From Herbidospora sakaeratensis (GTDB lineage Bacteria > Actinomycetota > Actinomycetes > Streptosporangiales > Streptosporangiaceae): 64,000 nucleotides of DNA. The stretch is from the NCBI RefSeq assembly GCF_001570525.1, contig NZ_BBXC01000031.1, positions 1-64,000 of the forward strand, in the 5' to 3' direction. The notes below the pieces were generated by a model, which was not told where the DNA came from, did no database searches, and saw only the letters and a program-made list of their open reading frames with translations. Each line of letters begins with the position of its first letter. Position 1 is the first letter of the stretch. A program made the translations under genes and the position numbers. Positions 37,296 to 46,507 of the stretch are shown piece by piece.

Positions 37296-37759
37296 CCTTC
37301 CTCCTGGACCACCGGCGGGGCCATGAACACCCAGCGCTTGTACGACCAGAAGCGGAACAGCGTGCCGAGACCGGTGCCGATCAGGGTGGCGATGTTGTTG
37401 GCCACGATGCTCTCGAGACCGAGGGTGTAGCGGCTCAGGCCGAGGCAGATCAGCTCGATCAGCAGGCCGACGCCGTTGAGCACGAAGAAGAGCACGTACT
37501 CCCGCGCGAGACCGCTCTGCTCGCGGTGGCGGAAGGTCCAGTAGCGGTTGCCGAAGTAGGCGAAGGTCGCGGCGACGACCGTCGCGATGACCTTGGCGGA
37601 CAGGGTGCCCTCGGAGCCCCACATGGCCCACAGGATGTTGACCACACCGAAGTTGATCACAAAGGCGATGGCCCCGACGGAGCCGAATTTGATCAACTCG
37701 TGGAGGAGGGTGGCGAATCGCGCGTATGCGCCGCGGATGAGTTGCTGCACGAGCCGCAC
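37268..37759 (-). CDS. GtrA family membrane protein
   Basis: The 163-residue protein has four membrane segments typical of GtrA: KFGSVGAIAFVINFGVVNILW, AKVIATVVAATFAYFGNRYWTF, EYVLFFVLNGVGLLIELICL and ESIVANNIATLIGTGLGTLFRFWSYKRWVF. The FGNRYWTF and FWSYKRWVF motifs are diagnostic. GtrA proteins are thought to flip polyprenyl-linked sugars in cell-surface glycosylation. It converges on the kinase gene and overlaps it by 28 bp. Confidence 0.92.
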   Translation of the reverse strand: MRLVQQLIRGAYARFATLLHELIKFGSVGAIAFVINFGVVNILWAMWGSEGTLSAKVIATVVAATFAYFGNRYWTFRHREQSGLAREYVLFFVLNGVGLLIELICLGLSRYTLGLESIVANNIATLIGTGLGTLFRFWSYKRWVFMAPPVVQEEGQAGPLTTR

Positions 37760-37968
37760 AGTCCTTCCTGGTGGGATGGGGTCGTCTCAGGCTACCGGTT
37801 GGGGCTGTTAGGCGGGCTGAAAGCTTCCTCTGAGTCCCTTTCTGCCCAGGTCGTCCAAGAACATTTCAAGAAATTTGAGACTTTGCGGCCCGATCGGGGT
37901 CGCCACGGGCTACGTTGGCGCCCGACGTCACACCCGCGCGCACATTTGAAAGAGGTGCGGGCATCTTC

Positions 37969-38919
37969 ATGGGCCGACTGAGCCGGATGGCGATCCTCGG
38001 TATCGTGCTGGGCCTCTCCGCCGCCTGCGGCGGGCTGCCCGCCGAGACCACGGCCCGGGAGTCTCCCTCCCGCGAGCCCGAGACCCTCACACTGGCCGCC
38101 GCCGAGGCCGCCTTCGCCGGGCTGGGCGAACTCGAGACCGCCTGGGGCGACAGCGACTGCGACGGCGTCGCCCGGCTGCTCGCCGCCCCCGCCTCCGAGC
38201 TGGGCGGCGCCGCCTGCACGGCCACCGCGCTCGGCCACGAGGGCGCCCGGTTCGACTACGCCGAGCCGGAGTTCTACCTGCCGCCCAGCCGGGGCGCGAA
38301 GGGCAAACCCTGGTTCGCCGCCCTGGCCAGGAAGCCCGATCCCGCCTACTTCGTGTTCACCCAGGCCAAGGACGGCTGGCGGCTGGCCCTGGGGCCGATC
38401 CCGGTGCCCGAGGGCGCCCCCGAGGTGTCCGTGACCGAGGCCGTGGTGCCCACCGGCGACGTCAACCCGCAGGTCACCGCGAGCCTGGTGGCGCAGCGCT
38501 GCCTGACCTATCTGACCGACCCGACGGGCGTCAACGGCATCCGCGTCTCCTCCGGTGACGCCATGCGCGGGCTGCGCGACTCGATCACCCGGGCCCCGGC
38601 CGCCCACCGCCCCGACAAGGTCGGCGTCGACGTGCGCCTGGTGCGCGGCGCGCCGGCCCACGCGCTGGCCCTGCCCGGCGGCGCGTCCCTCGTCTTCCAC
38701 ACCCTGCGCGTGGTCACCACCCAGACGCCCGGCCCCGGCCGGAGCGAGCTGGCCGAGCCCTCCTTCCCCGAGCGGGACCTGCGCGCCTTCGCCGGGGGCG
38801 GCCGGCTCGGCGAGGTGACCGCCGAGGAGCTGTTGTTCCTGGCCACGAAGGTCGACGCCGACGGCCGGATGACGACCGTGGGGATGGGCCGCAGGCTGGC
38901 CTCCGTGACGAACGCCTGA
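37969..38919 (+). CDS. Lipoprotein of unknown function
   Basis: ATG 37969 (MGRLSRMAILGIVLGLSAACGG) gives a lipoprotein signal with lipobox SAAC and AGAGGTG about twelve bases upstream; an ATG at 37915 would add a non-signal extension. The 316-residue product is Ala/Pro-rich. Paired Cys lie at GDSDCDGVAR and GGAACTATAL, and another at AQRCLTYL. I recognise no domain. It precedes purK but is not clearly in its operon. Confidence 0.8.
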   Translation: MGRLSRMAILGIVLGLSAACGGLPAETTARESPSREPETLTLAAAEAAFAGLGELETAWGDSDCDGVARLLAAPASELGGAACTATALGHEGARFDYAEPEFYLPPSRGAKGKPWFAALARKPDPAYFVFTQAKDGWRLALGPIPVPEGAPEVSVTEAVVPTGDVNPQVTASLVAQRCLTYLTDPTGVNGIRVSSGDAMRGLRDSITRAPAAHRPDKVGVDVRLVRGAPAHALALPGGASLVFHTLRVVTTQTPGPGRSELAEPSFPERDLRAFAGGGRLGEVTAEELLFLATKVDADGRMTTVGMGRRLASVTNA

Positions 38920-38944
38920 GCGAGGCTGGGTAAGCTTCCCGTTC

Positions 38945-40039
38945 GTGAACAGCCCCTTCATCGTCGGCATGGTCGGCGCCGGGCAGCTGGCCCGGATGAC
39001 CCAGCAGGCCGCCATCGCCCTCGGCGTCGAGCTCCGGGTGCTGGCCGGATCGCGCGACGAGAGCGCGGCCAAGGTCGTCGTCGACACCCGGCTCGGCGAC
39101 CACCGCGACCTCGACGACCTCATGGCGCTGGCCAAGGGCTGCGACGTGGTGACCTTCGACCACGAGCACGTGCCGACCGAGCTGATCGAGTCGCTCGGGG
39201 TGCCGGCCCGGCCGGGCGCCGCGGCGCTGGTCCACGCCCAGGACAAGCGGGTCATGCGCGAGCGGCTGACCGCTCTCGGGGTGCCGTGCCCCAAGTGGAG
39301 CTCGACCGATTTCACCGCCCCCGTCGTGCTGAAGGCCGTCAGGGGCGGCTATGACGGCCGGGGCGTGTGGGTGGCCCGCACCCAGGCCGAGGTCGACGAG
39401 GTGGTCTCCCACGGGGTCGACCTCATCGCCGAGGAGATCGTGCCGTTCGAGCGGGAGCTCGCGGTGCTGGTGGCGCGCTCGCCCCATGGGCAGGGGGTGG
39501 CCTACCCGGTCGTGGAGACCGTCCAGGAAGACGGGATCTGCGTCGAGGTGATCGCGCCCGCTCCGGGTCTCGACCCCGAGCTCGCCGCCGAGGCGCAGCG
39601 CATCGCCCTGACCATCGCCGAGGAGCTCGGCGTGACCGGCCTGCTGGCCGTCGAGATGTTCCAGACCGCCACGGGCCTGCTGGTGAACGAGCTGGCCATG
39701 CGCCCGCACAACTCCGGTCACTGGACGATCGAGGGCGCCCGCACCTCCCAGTTCGAGCAGCACCTGAGGGCGGTGCTCGACCTGCCGCTGGGCTCGCCCG
39801 AGATGGCCGCGCCGGTGGTCGTGATGGCCAACCTGCTGGGCGGCGACGACCCCGACGTCTACTCGCGCTACGAGCACGTGATGGCCAACGACCCCGGCAT
39901 CAAGATCCACTTCTACGGCAAGGACGTCCGTCCGGGCCGCAAGATCGGCCACGTGACCGCCCTGGGCGACGACCTCGACGAGGTCCGCGCCCGGGCGAGG
40001 CACGCGGTCACCTGTCTGAGAGGACCCATCAGTGCCTGA
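38945..40039 (+). CDS. purK: N5-carboxyaminoimidazole ribonucleotide synthase
   Basis: PurK is an ATP-grasp enzyme that carboxylates AIR to N5-CAIR in purine synthesis. The 364-residue protein starts at GTG 38945 with the family motif [65 protein letters not shown] and [30 protein letters not shown] are all PurK signatures. It overlaps purE by eight bases. Confidence 0.96.
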   Translation: MNSPFIVGMVGAGQLARMTQQAAIALGVELRVLAGSRDESAAKVVVDTRLGDHRDLDDLMALAKGCDVVTFDHEHVPTELIESLGVPARPGAAALVHAQDKRVMRERLTALGVPCPKWSSTDFTAPVVLKAVRGGYDGRGVWVARTQAEVDEVVSHGVDLIAEEIVPFERELAVLVARSPHGQGVAYPVVETVQEDGICVEVIAPAPGLDPELAAEAQRIALTIAEELGVTGLLAVEMFQTATGLLVNELAMRPHNSGHWTIEGARTSQFEQHLRAVLDLPLGSPEMAAPVVVMANLLGGDDPDVYSRYEHVMANDPGIKIHFYGKDVRPGRKIGHVTALGDDLDEVRARARHAVTCLRGPISA

Positions 40040-40535
40040 CGTCGGCGTCGTCATGGGCAGCGACTCGGACTGGCCCGTCATGGGCCAGGCCGCCGAGGCG
40101 CTCCGCGAGTTCGGCGTGTCCTTCGAGGCCGACGTGGTGTCGGCCCACCGCATGCCCGAGGAGATGATCGCCTACGGCAAGTCGGCCGCCTCCCGTGGCC
40201 TGAAGGTGATCGTGGCGGGCGCGGGCGGCGCGGCCCACCTGCCCGGCATGCTGGCCTCCGTGACCCCGCTGCCGGTCATCGGCGTGCCGGTGCCGCTGAA
40301 GTACCTCGACGGCATGGACTCGCTGTTGTCGATCGTCCAGATGCCGGCGGGGGTGCCGGTCGCGACGGTCGCGGTCGGCGGGGCACGCAACGCGGGTCTT
40401 CTGGCGGTACGGATCCTGGCGGCGTCCGACCCGGCGCTGCAGGAGCGCATGGTGGAGTTCCAGGCCGACCTGAAGAAGACGGCCTACGCGAAGGGCGAGG
40501 CACTCCGGAAGGCCGCGTCGGAGGGCGTCTCGTAG
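40032..40535 (+). CDS. purE: N5-carboxyaminoimidazole ribonucleotide mutase
   Basis: The 167-residue enzyme converts N5-CAIR to CAIR, the step after PurK. GTG 40032 overlaps the purK stop. The active-site region [50 protein letters not shown] and the [26 protein letters not shown] block are characteristic. Class I PurE of usual length. Confidence 0.97.
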   Translation: MPDVGVVMGSDSDWPVMGQAAEALREFGVSFEADVVSAHRMPEEMIAYGKSAASRGLKVIVAGAGGAAHLPGMLASVTPLPVIGVPVPLKYLDGMDSLLSIVQMPAGVPVATVAVGGARNAGLLAVRILAASDPALQERMVEFQADLKKTAYAKGEALRKAASEGVS

Positions 40536-40539
40536 GCGC

Positions 40540-40821
40540 CTACTTCTTCGGTGTTTGTCCGGTCCCTCCGCATTGGCGGCAGTTAACCCATTTTCGCGTG
40601 ACGACTGTGGCGCCGGATGACGTTTTGAACTCGACAACCTCGTGCCACCCGCCGACTCCTTGGCACCGAGTGCAGGTTTCGCCGTCGACGACGGTGTGGC
40701 CGCCTTTGGGGCCTGGATGGAGGGCGGCGACGACGGCGTTCCTCTGCTGCTCGCTGAGGAACGGGAGGGTGATCACACTTCCCCGTGGGGTGGTATACGT
40801 CACGAAGTGGTCGTTTGACAT
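40540..40821 (-). CDS. Small protein with DnaJ-type CxxCxGxG motifs
   Basis: The 93-residue product ends with two zinc-knuckle-like motifs, CTRCQGVGGW and CRQCGGTGQTP, resembling the central domain of DnaJ without the rest. The N-terminus (HFVTYTTPRGSVITLPFLSEQQRNAVVAAL) is not familiar. It converges on purE with a four-base gap. Base composition is lower in GC than its neighbours. It could bind zinc and nucleic acid or protein; this is inference. Confidence 0.75.
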   Translation of the reverse strand: MSNDHFVTYTTPRGSVITLPFLSEQQRNAVVAALHPGPKGGHTVVDGETCTRCQGVGGWHEVVEFKTSSGATVVTRKWVNCRQCGGTGQTPKK

Positions 40822-40875
40822 GACCGTGATCGTATGGAGTGGTCTAGTGTCCGTCTATCGCGGTTTGGTGATGGT

Positions 40876-42186
40876 CTACTGCGGGCGGCCCAGGGCTCGG
40901 TAGTTCCAGCCGGCCTCGCGCCAGACGGTGGCGTCGAGGGCGTTGCGGCCGTCGACGATGTTGCGGACGTTGACCACCCTGCCCAGGGTGTGGGGGTCGA
41001 GGTTGACGAACTCCTGCCATTCGGTCAGGAGCAGGACCACGTCGGCGTCGCGGGAGGCGTCCAGGGCCGATTCGGCGTAGCCCAAGGTCGGTTGGGCCTT
41101 GCGGGCGTTGTCGAGGGCCACCGGGTCGTAGACGGTGACGGAGCCGCCCTCGTGGCCGATGGTGGCGGCCACGTCGAGGGCGGGGGAGTCGCGGATGTCG
41201 TCGGAGTTGGGCTTGAAGGCGGCGCCGAGGACGCCGACGACGCGGTTGCGGAACGAGCCGCCGACCATGTCGCGGGCCAGGTCGACCATGCGGGCGCGGC
41301 GGCGCATGTTGATCGCGTCGACCTCGCGCAGGAAGGTCAGGGCCTGGTCGGCGCCCAGTTCCCCGGCGCGGGCCATGAAGGCGCGGATGTCCTTGGGCAG
41401 GCAGCCGCCGCCGAAGCCGAGGCCGGGGTTGAGGAAGCGGCCGCCGATGCGTTCGTCGTACGAGAGCGCCTTGGAGAGTAGTTTCACGTCGGCCTGGGTG
41501 GCCTCGCAGACCTCGGCCATGGCGTTGATGAACGAGATCTTGGTGGCCAGGAACGCGTTGGCGGCGGTCTTGACGAGTTCGGCGGTCGGGAAGTCGGTGA
41601 CCACGATGGGGATCTCGCCGAGGGGCGCGTACACCTCACGGAGGATCTGCTCGGCCCGGGGGGAGGCGACGCCGAGGACGATCCGGTCGGGGTGGAGGGT
41701 GTCGTCGACGGCGTAGCCCTCCCGGAGGAACTCGGGGTTCCAGGCCAGCTCGACGTGGTCGCCGGCCAGCCGCCGGAGCCGGGTCGCCAGGCGCTGGGCG
41801 GTGCCGACGGGCACGGTCGACTTGCCGACCACGACGCAGTCGCGGCGCAGGTGCGGGCCGAGGGAGTCGACGACCTGGTCGAGGTAGGAGACGTCGGCGG
41901 CGTACTCGCCCTTCTTCTGCGGGGTGCCGACGCAGACGAAGTGCACGTCGCCGAACTCGGCGACCTCCTCGTAGGAGGTGGTGAACCGGAGACGGCCGGT
42001 GGCCACGTGCTTCTTGAGCAGGGCCTCCAGGCCCGGTTCGTAGATCGGCGACTCGCCGCGCCGCAGCCGGGCGATCTTGTCGGGGTCGACGTCGAGGCCG
42101 AGCACGTCGAAGCCGAGCTCCGCCATGCACGCGGCATGCGTCGCGCCCAGATATCCGGTCCCCAGGACCGTCAGTCGGTGTGTCAC
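40876..42186 (-). CDS. ugd: UDP-glucose 6-dehydrogenase
   Basis: It oxidises UDP-glucose to UDP-glucuronate with two NAD+. GTG 42186 has GAGGGGAG upstream and begins the Rossmann motif THRLTVLGTGYLGATHAACM; an ATG at 42213 would add nine residues. The 436-residue enzyme has the catalytic Cys in NPGLGFGGGCLPKDIRAF, plus VGKSTVPVGT, WNPEFLREGYAV and GAAFKPNSDDIRDSPAL. The product feeds surface polysaccharide or nucleotide-sugar pathways; no such cluster adjoins it. Confidence 0.96.
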   Translation of the reverse strand: MTHRLTVLGTGYLGATHAACMAELGFDVLGLDVDPDKIARLRRGESPIYEPGLEALLKKHVATGRLRFTTSYEEVAEFGDVHFVCVGTPQKKGEYAADVSYLDQVVDSLGPHLRRDCVVVGKSTVPVGTAQRLATRLRRLAGDHVELAWNPEFLREGYAVDDTLHPDRIVLGVASPRAEQILREVYAPLGEIPIVVTDFPTAELVKTAANAFLATKISFINAMAEVCEATQADVKLLSKALSYDERIGGRFLNPGLGFGGGCLPKDIRAFMARAGELGADQALTFLREVDAINMRRRARMVDLARDMVGGSFRNRVVGVLGAAFKPNSDDIRDSPALDVAATIGHEGGSVTVYDPVALDNARKAQPTLGYAESALDASRDADVVLLLTEWQEFVNLDPHTLGRVVNVRNIVDGRNALDATVWREAGWNYRALGRPQ

Positions 42187-42284
42187 GCCGCCGCTCCCCT
42201 CGATGACCTGCATCTATCAGGGTGTGTGATGCTACATGAGACTATCCGGGGCAGATCGCCCACCGCTGTGATAGTTGGACGTCC

Positions 42285-42290
42285 TACAAT
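42285..42290 (+). promoter_or_regulatory. Candidate -10 element for a leaderless acyl-CoA dehydrogenase mRNA
   Basis: TACAAT ends six bases before the ATG at 42297, so transcription would start at or next to the first base of the start codon. No ribosome site lies between. Leaderless mRNAs are common in actinobacteria. The -35 region is not consensus. Confidence 0.4.
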
Positions 42291-42296
42291 CCGTAC

Positions 42297-43460
42297 ATGA
42301 GCTTTCCTCTGTACGCGCCGGCGGAGGAGCACGACATGCTCCGCGAGGCGGTCCGCGCCCTGGCAGAAGAGAAGATCGCCCCGCGGGCCGCCGCGGCCGA
42401 CGAGAACGAGGAGTTCCCCGAGGACTCCTACAAGGACCTCGTCGCGGCCGACTTCCACGCGGTCCACGTGCCCGAGGAATACGGCGGCGCGGGCGCCGAC
42501 GCGCTCGCCGCGGTGATCGTCATCGAGGAGGTGGCGCGCGTCTGCGCGTCGTCCTCGCTGATCCCGGCGGTCAACAAGCTCGGCACGGTGCCCCTGCTGC
42601 TGTCGGCGTCCAAGGAGCTCAAGGCGGCCTACCTGCCCGCCGTCGCCCGGGGCGAGGCGATGTTCTCCTACGCCCTGTCGGAGGCCGAGGCCGGCTCCGA
42701 CGCCGCCGCGATGCGCACCCGCGCCGTGGCCGACGGCGACTCCTACGTCCTCGACGGCGTGAAGACGTGGATCACCAACGCCGGGATCTCCGAGTTCTAC
42801 ACCGTCATGGCGGTGACCGACCCGTCGGCCGGCGCCCGGGGCATCTCCGCGTTCGTGGTCGAGAAGTCCGACGAGGGCGTCTCGTTCGGGCCGAAGGAGA
42901 AGAAGCTCGGCATCAAGGGCTCGCCGACCCGGCAGGTGATCCTCGAAGGCGTGCGCATCCCCGCCTCGCGGATGATCGGCGAACCCGGAACGGGCTTCAA
43001 GACCGCCCTGGCGACCCTCGACCACACCCGCATCACCATCGCGGCCCAGGCCCTCGGCATCGCCCAGGGGGCGCTCGACTTCGCGATCGGGTACGTCAAG
43101 GAGCGGCGGCAGTTCGGGAAGGCGATCGGCGACTTCCAGGGCGTCCAGTTCATGATCGCCGACATGGCGATGAAGCTGGAGGCGGCGCGGCAGCTGACGT
43201 ACGCGGCGGCGGCCAAGTCGGAGCTGGCCATGCACGGGACGCCGGTGAAGGATCTGACGTTCTTCTCTTCGGCTGCGAAGACGGCCGCTTCGGATGCGGC
43301 GATGGAGATCACTACTGACGCGGTGCAGCTGCTTGGCGGTTATGGGTACACGCGGGACTATCCGGTGGAGCGCATGATGCGCGACGCCAAGATCACCCAG
43401 ATCTATGAGGGGACCAACCAGATCCAGCGCATGGTGATGGCGCGTCAGTTGCTCAAGTAG
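42297..43460 (+). CDS. Acyl-CoA dehydrogenase
   Basis: The 387-residue flavoenzyme oxidises acyl-CoA to enoyl-CoA. Signatures: [91 protein letters not shown] and the C-terminal [37 protein letters not shown] with the catalytic Glu in YEGT. From roughly 43080 onward codon use shifts from C-ending to G/T-ending. The final 72 bp (43389-43460) recur in edited form at 50392-50442. The 3' end may thus have come with a mobile element. Confidence 0.95.
   Translation: MSFPLYAPAEEHDMLREAVRALAEEKIAPRAAAADENEEFPEDSYKDLVAADFHAVHVPEEYGGAGADALAAVIVIEEVARVCASSSLIPAVNKLGTVPLLLSASKELKAAYLPAVARGEAMFSYALSEAEAGSDAAAMRTRAVADGDSYVLDGVKTWITNAGISEFYTVMAVTDPSAGARGISAFVVEKSDEGVSFGPKEKKLGIKGSPTRQVILEGVRIPASRMIGEPGTGFKTALATLDHTRITIAAQALGIAQGALDFAIGYVKERRQFGKAIGDFQGVQFMIADMAMKLEAARQLTYAAAAKSELAMHGTPVKDLTFFSSAAKTAASDAAMEITTDAVQLLGGYGYTRDYPVERMMRDAKITQIYEGTNQIQRMVMARQLLK
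43389..43460 (+). repeat. Acyl-CoA dehydrogenase 3' end, proximal copy (putative attachment-site repeat)
   Basis: This encodes [24 protein letters not shown] and the stop. The distal copy at 50392-50442 matches it apart from a 21-bp gap and two substitutions. Confidence 0.75.
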
Positions 43461-43474
43461 GACTTGAACAGCGA

Positions 43475-43508
43475 AAACCCCGCCCGGGATGTACCTGTGG
43501 CGGGGTTT
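43475..43508 (+). terminator. Terminator after acyl-CoA dehydrogenase
   Basis: AAACCCCGCC and GGCGGGGTTT form a 10-bp stem with a 14-nt loop, followed by CGTGG. Confidence 0.75.
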
Positions 43509-43546
43509 CGTGGTTCGGCTCCAGCGACCTAAAGGATCACTGTTCC

Positions 43547-43774
43547 GTGAGAGATGAGAGGCGGATGGAACAGGCGGTCGTCGATCGCTTGACGAGCTCG
43601 ATCGTGGGAGCCGGGCATCAGGTGCGCATAGACACGGAGAGTGAACCCCGGGTCTCACCCCTCGGCTATAAGCACATCAACACGCTGGGCCGCTACAACT
43701 TCATCGCCTCCCAGCCCGGCGAAGGCCTTCGCCCGCTACGAGACCCCTCCCAGCACGAAGAAGACGAGGGCTGA
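43547..43774 (+). pseudogene. Tn3-family transposase C-terminal remnant
   Basis: A 75-codon frame ends in VSPLGYKHINTLGRYNFIASQPGEGLRPLRDP. The segment LSPL-x-HIN-x-LGRY-x-F...LRPLRDP is the conserved extreme C-terminus of Tn3-family transposases, which are about 1000 residues long. All catalytic parts are missing. It marks a decayed transposon just downstream of the acyl-CoA dehydrogenase gene. The first ~20 residues look unrelated or diverged. Confidence 0.8.
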
Positions 43775-44043
43775 TCGCAGGCCTTAACCCGCCCATGAGG
43801 GGTCGTAAGTAAGAGGCATGCGCCCAGCCGCCAAATTCGTGATCATGGCGACCCCGTCTGACCTTGTCCAAAATCGGGATTTCGTTCCAAATCACTCCGA
43901 CCCCCTCAACCGTGCGGGCAAGATCGATCGTCAAGCGCTCGCCAAGATGCTCGATCCCGCACTCCCCCTCCCAGACGCAACACGCAACCCTCACGTTGTG
44001 CCATTCACTGGCACAGGCGGGACGGATACGGGAAACTGTCCCG

Positions 44044-44808
44044 ATGCCTGCTGAGTACACCCAAAGTGACCAGTTCCGTGGTGCTCGTATCCACCTGAGC
44101 GACCTCTCCGGCCTCGAAATTCGCGATTGCGACGTCACCGGCCTGAAGATCGTGGACTGCTATGGGGGCAGCGTCTCCCTCGGTGGCGGCTTCGAGCGTG
44201 TCGTTGTCAACGACGTCGACGTGACCGCCTACGTCGAGGCCGAGCTCGACCGGCTGCATCCCAACCGGGTGCTGGCCCGTGAGGCCACGTCCGCCGCCGA
44301 ATACCGGGCCGCTTGGGATGCCATCGAGAGGCAATGGGAGGAGACGCTCGACCGCGCCAGGCGCCTACCCGAGGCGAAGCTGCACGAGCAGGTCGACGGC
44401 GAATGGTCGTTCGTCGAGACGCAGCGGCATCTGCTGATGGCCAGCGATGCCTGGATCGGCAACGCCGTGCTCGAGGAGGACGCGCCGTACCACCCGTTGG
44501 GCCTTCCTGCCGGCGGGATGCCGGCCGAAGCATCGGCGAAGCTCGGGCTCACCCTCGATGCCACCCCGACGCTCGACGAGGTACTCGCGCCGCGGCTCGC
44601 CCGCATGGCCACGATGCGCCGGGTCGTCGACGAGCTCACCGAGGCCGAGCTCGATCGGGTGTGTGGTCGCAAGCCGGCCGACCCCTACCCGGACAAGGAG
44701 TACGTCGTGCGCCGCTGCCTCACGGTGGTGTGCAAGGAAGAGGCCGAGCATCACCGGTATGCGGTCCGCGACCTCACCGTGCTCGAGGCCGGTGCGCGAA
44801 CCGAGTGA
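44044..44808 (+). CDS. DinB-like protein with short pentapeptide-type N-terminus
   Basis: ATG 44044 gives 254 residues; the frame runs further upstream to 43864, but that part has no recognisable sequence. Residues ~10-60 (FRGARIHLSDLSGLEIRDCDVTGLKIVDCYGGSVSLGGGFERVVVNDVDV) look like short repeats. The rest is a DinB four-helix bundle (AWDAIERQWEETLDRARRLPEAKLHEQVDGEWSFVETQRHLLMASDAWIG...CKEEAEHHRYAVRDL) with metal-ligand-like His in RHLLMA and EHHRY. DinB proteins include mycothiol-dependent transferases. A detoxification role is possible but unproven. Confidence 0.8.
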   Translation: MPAEYTQSDQFRGARIHLSDLSGLEIRDCDVTGLKIVDCYGGSVSLGGGFERVVVNDVDVTAYVEAELDRLHPNRVLAREATSAAEYRAAWDAIERQWEETLDRARRLPEAKLHEQVDGEWSFVETQRHLLMASDAWIGNAVLEEDAPYHPLGLPAGGMPAEASAKLGLTLDATPTLDEVLAPRLARMATMRRVVDELTEAELDRVCGRKPADPYPDKEYVVRRCLTVVCKEEAEHHRYAVRDLTVLEAGARTE

Positions 44809-45197
44809 AGGCGCGTCCCGGCGATGGACGGCGATCTCGGGATCCTGCGCTTGACCAGCCCATCTTGCTGTCGGAGCCCCTCATCGCACCCGCACTGCCC
44901 AGCCAGGGCGCGGTGCCGACCGGCGAGGTAGTCACGACCGGCTACGGAAAGACCAGCAATGCGGGCTTCCCCAACGAACGACGAGAGGTCTTCCTCAAGC
45001 CGATCACGCCCGGAATGAACTGCACCCGCAAATCCGGCCAGACGGCCGGAGCACGCGGCACTAAGTGATGTCGTCGTCGGAATCGTCTCCTGAAATATCT
45101 CTGGTCAGTGCGGCAACCCGACCTATCCCACCGTGAATAGGAATGTTTCTCAGCACCGAACCTGGATAAGCGGCAACGTGGGGAGGTAGCCGGCGGT
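44809..45197. other. Gene-free stretch in accessory region
   Basis: Short frames only. The plus-strand translation ILLSEPLIAPALPSQGAVPT...KPITPGMNCTRKSG at about 44860-45065 has no family resemblance that I can see. Confidence 0.5.
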
Positions 45198-45596
45198 TCA
45201 TCCACCTGCTTTCAGCCGGAACGCGAGGCGGCGGGGCGCCTGCACGCGATAGCTGTCCGTCACCAGCTCGGCAACCTCGACCCAGTCCGTCTCGTCGTCC
45301 AGCACCATTCCCACGACATTCACACCCCAGTCGGCCCGAAAGAACGGAGGGCCGGCATGCGCCAGCGCGGCCAACTCCCCGGGCGGCGCCCGGAAGGTCA
45401 TCAGGATGGCCGGATCGTCCGTTTCGATGTACGCCGACCCCCTCTCGTCGGTGGTGTAGACGTGCAGGAACGTCCCCCGGCGAATCCGCCACCGCAAGCC
45501 GATCCACGCCGGCTCCTCGTACGCCTCGGGCAGCTCCCCGCAGATCACCCGGAACCGGCCCACAACGGCGGGTGGAACGTCCGCGATGTCGCTCAT
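45198..45596 (-). CDS. MmcQ/YjbR family protein
   Basis: The 132-residue protein shows the YjbR fold pattern: an N-terminal helix (RFRVICGELPEAYEEPAWIGLRWRIRRGTFLHVYT), a central strand set (AILMTFRAPPGELAAL) and the C-terminal helix (DWVEVAELVTDSYRVQAPRRLAFRL). The family is a double-wing, possibly DNA-binding fold of unknown role. It starts at ATG 45596 and stands alone among gene remnants. Confidence 0.87.
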   Translation of the reverse strand: MSDIADVPPAVVGRFRVICGELPEAYEEPAWIGLRWRIRRGTFLHVYTTDERGSAYIETDDPAILMTFRAPPGELAALAHAGPPFFRADWGVNVVGMVLDDETDWVEVAELVTDSYRVQAPRRLAFRLKAGG

Positions 45597-45704
45597 CTGT
45601 ACCTCCCGCGCCCATCCTGCCCGCCGGGTAGGACATCAGCACCTCAGAGTCTGCGGGGTTGGCGGGGCCGCGCCGACGTCATAGGACTATCGGGCCCTGG
45701 ACGC

Positions 45705-45842
45705 GCGCTTCACGTGGCCGATCTTGACGCCCTGGATGGCACGCCGGTGCTGGACATCAAGCCGTACCTCCGCGAGTTCGCGCCGCAGGACGAGGTACGG
45801 CAAGCCCATTGGGCAACCAACCTGATGCATCAGTACTACTGA
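45705..45842 (+). pseudogene. TrmO (tRNA t6A37 methyltransferase) C-terminal remnant
   Basis: The plus-strand translation LHVADLDALDGTPVLDIKPYLREFAPQDEVRQAHW ends with a stop. DLDALDGTPVLDIKPY is the highly conserved C-terminal motif of TrmO/TsaA-family methyltransferases. The N-terminal ~120 residues, including the SAM site, are absent. It is a truncated gene fragment. Confidence 0.75.
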
Positions 45843-46162
45843 AACTGGATCGCGGGCCCCGGAAGATCTCGTCCCACAGAACCGGTCGGCTGAAGGCTGG
45901 GCCCGCGAGATCACTCCGGTCGATTCCGGCGGGCGTTTCATAGACGGACGCCTATGAAACACCGCCAGCCGTGGGGCGAAGGAACCAAAGCCGAGAGGTT
46001 GAGGCCGATCGACGGCCAGTGGCCAGAGTAATCAGGCTCTTCGCAGAGCCCACGCTGTCTATGTGTCCGGTGCTTGCTTCAGTCCTGGTTGGTGGAGGGA
46101 GGTTCCTTCATCCAGGGCGAACCTCCTGATCGGTGATCTGGGCCGATACTCGGGCGCGACGC
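45843..46162. other. Gene-free stretch with a 9-bp dyad
   Basis: No gene is evident. GTTTCATAG (45935-45943) and CTATGAAAC (45952-45960) form a perfect inverted repeat with an 8-bp spacer. It could be an operator or terminator left from the lost gene upstream. Confidence 0.5.
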
Positions 46163-46396
46163 TCAGGAGTCGCGGCGGGCATTCCTTCGCGGCGCGATGA
46201 AGACGGCCCAGGCGGCCACACCCAGGCCTGGACCGAAGAACGAACCTAGCCCGATTCCGTAAGTGAGGTTGTCGAAGACACCCCCGACGACGACGCCGAC
46301 GAGGAGGCCGAAGGCAGCGCCGAATGCGATCCAGATCCCGAGATTCGCCCAGATCCCGAGACCTGCGGCGGGCGGGGGCGTGTTGTTGTTCGTCAT
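46163..46396 (-). CDS. Small hypothetical membrane protein
   Basis: ATG 46396 with GGGAGAG six bases upstream gives 77 residues (MTNNNTPPPAAGLG...). Two hydrophobic segments (IWIAFGAAFGLLVGVVVGGVF and GSFFGPGLGVAAWAVFIA) precede a basic end (PRRNARRDS). It resembles the glycine-zipper-like small membrane proteins found often in actinobacteria, of unknown role. Confidence 0.7.
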   Translation of the reverse strand: MTNNNTPPPAAGLGIWANLGIWIAFGAAFGLLVGVVVGGVFDNLTYGIGLGSFFGPGLGVAAWAVFIAPRRNARRDS

Positions 46397-46507
46397 TGCG
46401 TCTCTCCCAAGGACGTGGGCGGACAGGGCTGACAATCTGGCGGCCCATCACGGCGGAGTTGGCGTTCGCGTTGTCCGGTGTCCGGAGCGGCCGAGTGCCC
46501 GCCGCGC

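Noticed and set aside
40844-40859. Third DasR-like site (AGTGGTCTAGTGTCC)
   Set aside because: The half-site is good but symmetry is lost; it lies between convergent genes' ends and not at a clear promoter.
43818-44054. 78-codon plus-strand frame before the DinB gene
   Set aside because: No family resemblance and no convincing ribosome site; probably decayed sequence.
43701-44138. 145-codon minus-strand frame in the island
   Set aside because: It overlaps the Tn3 remnant and the DinB gene, and no recognisable domain or ribosome site is seen.
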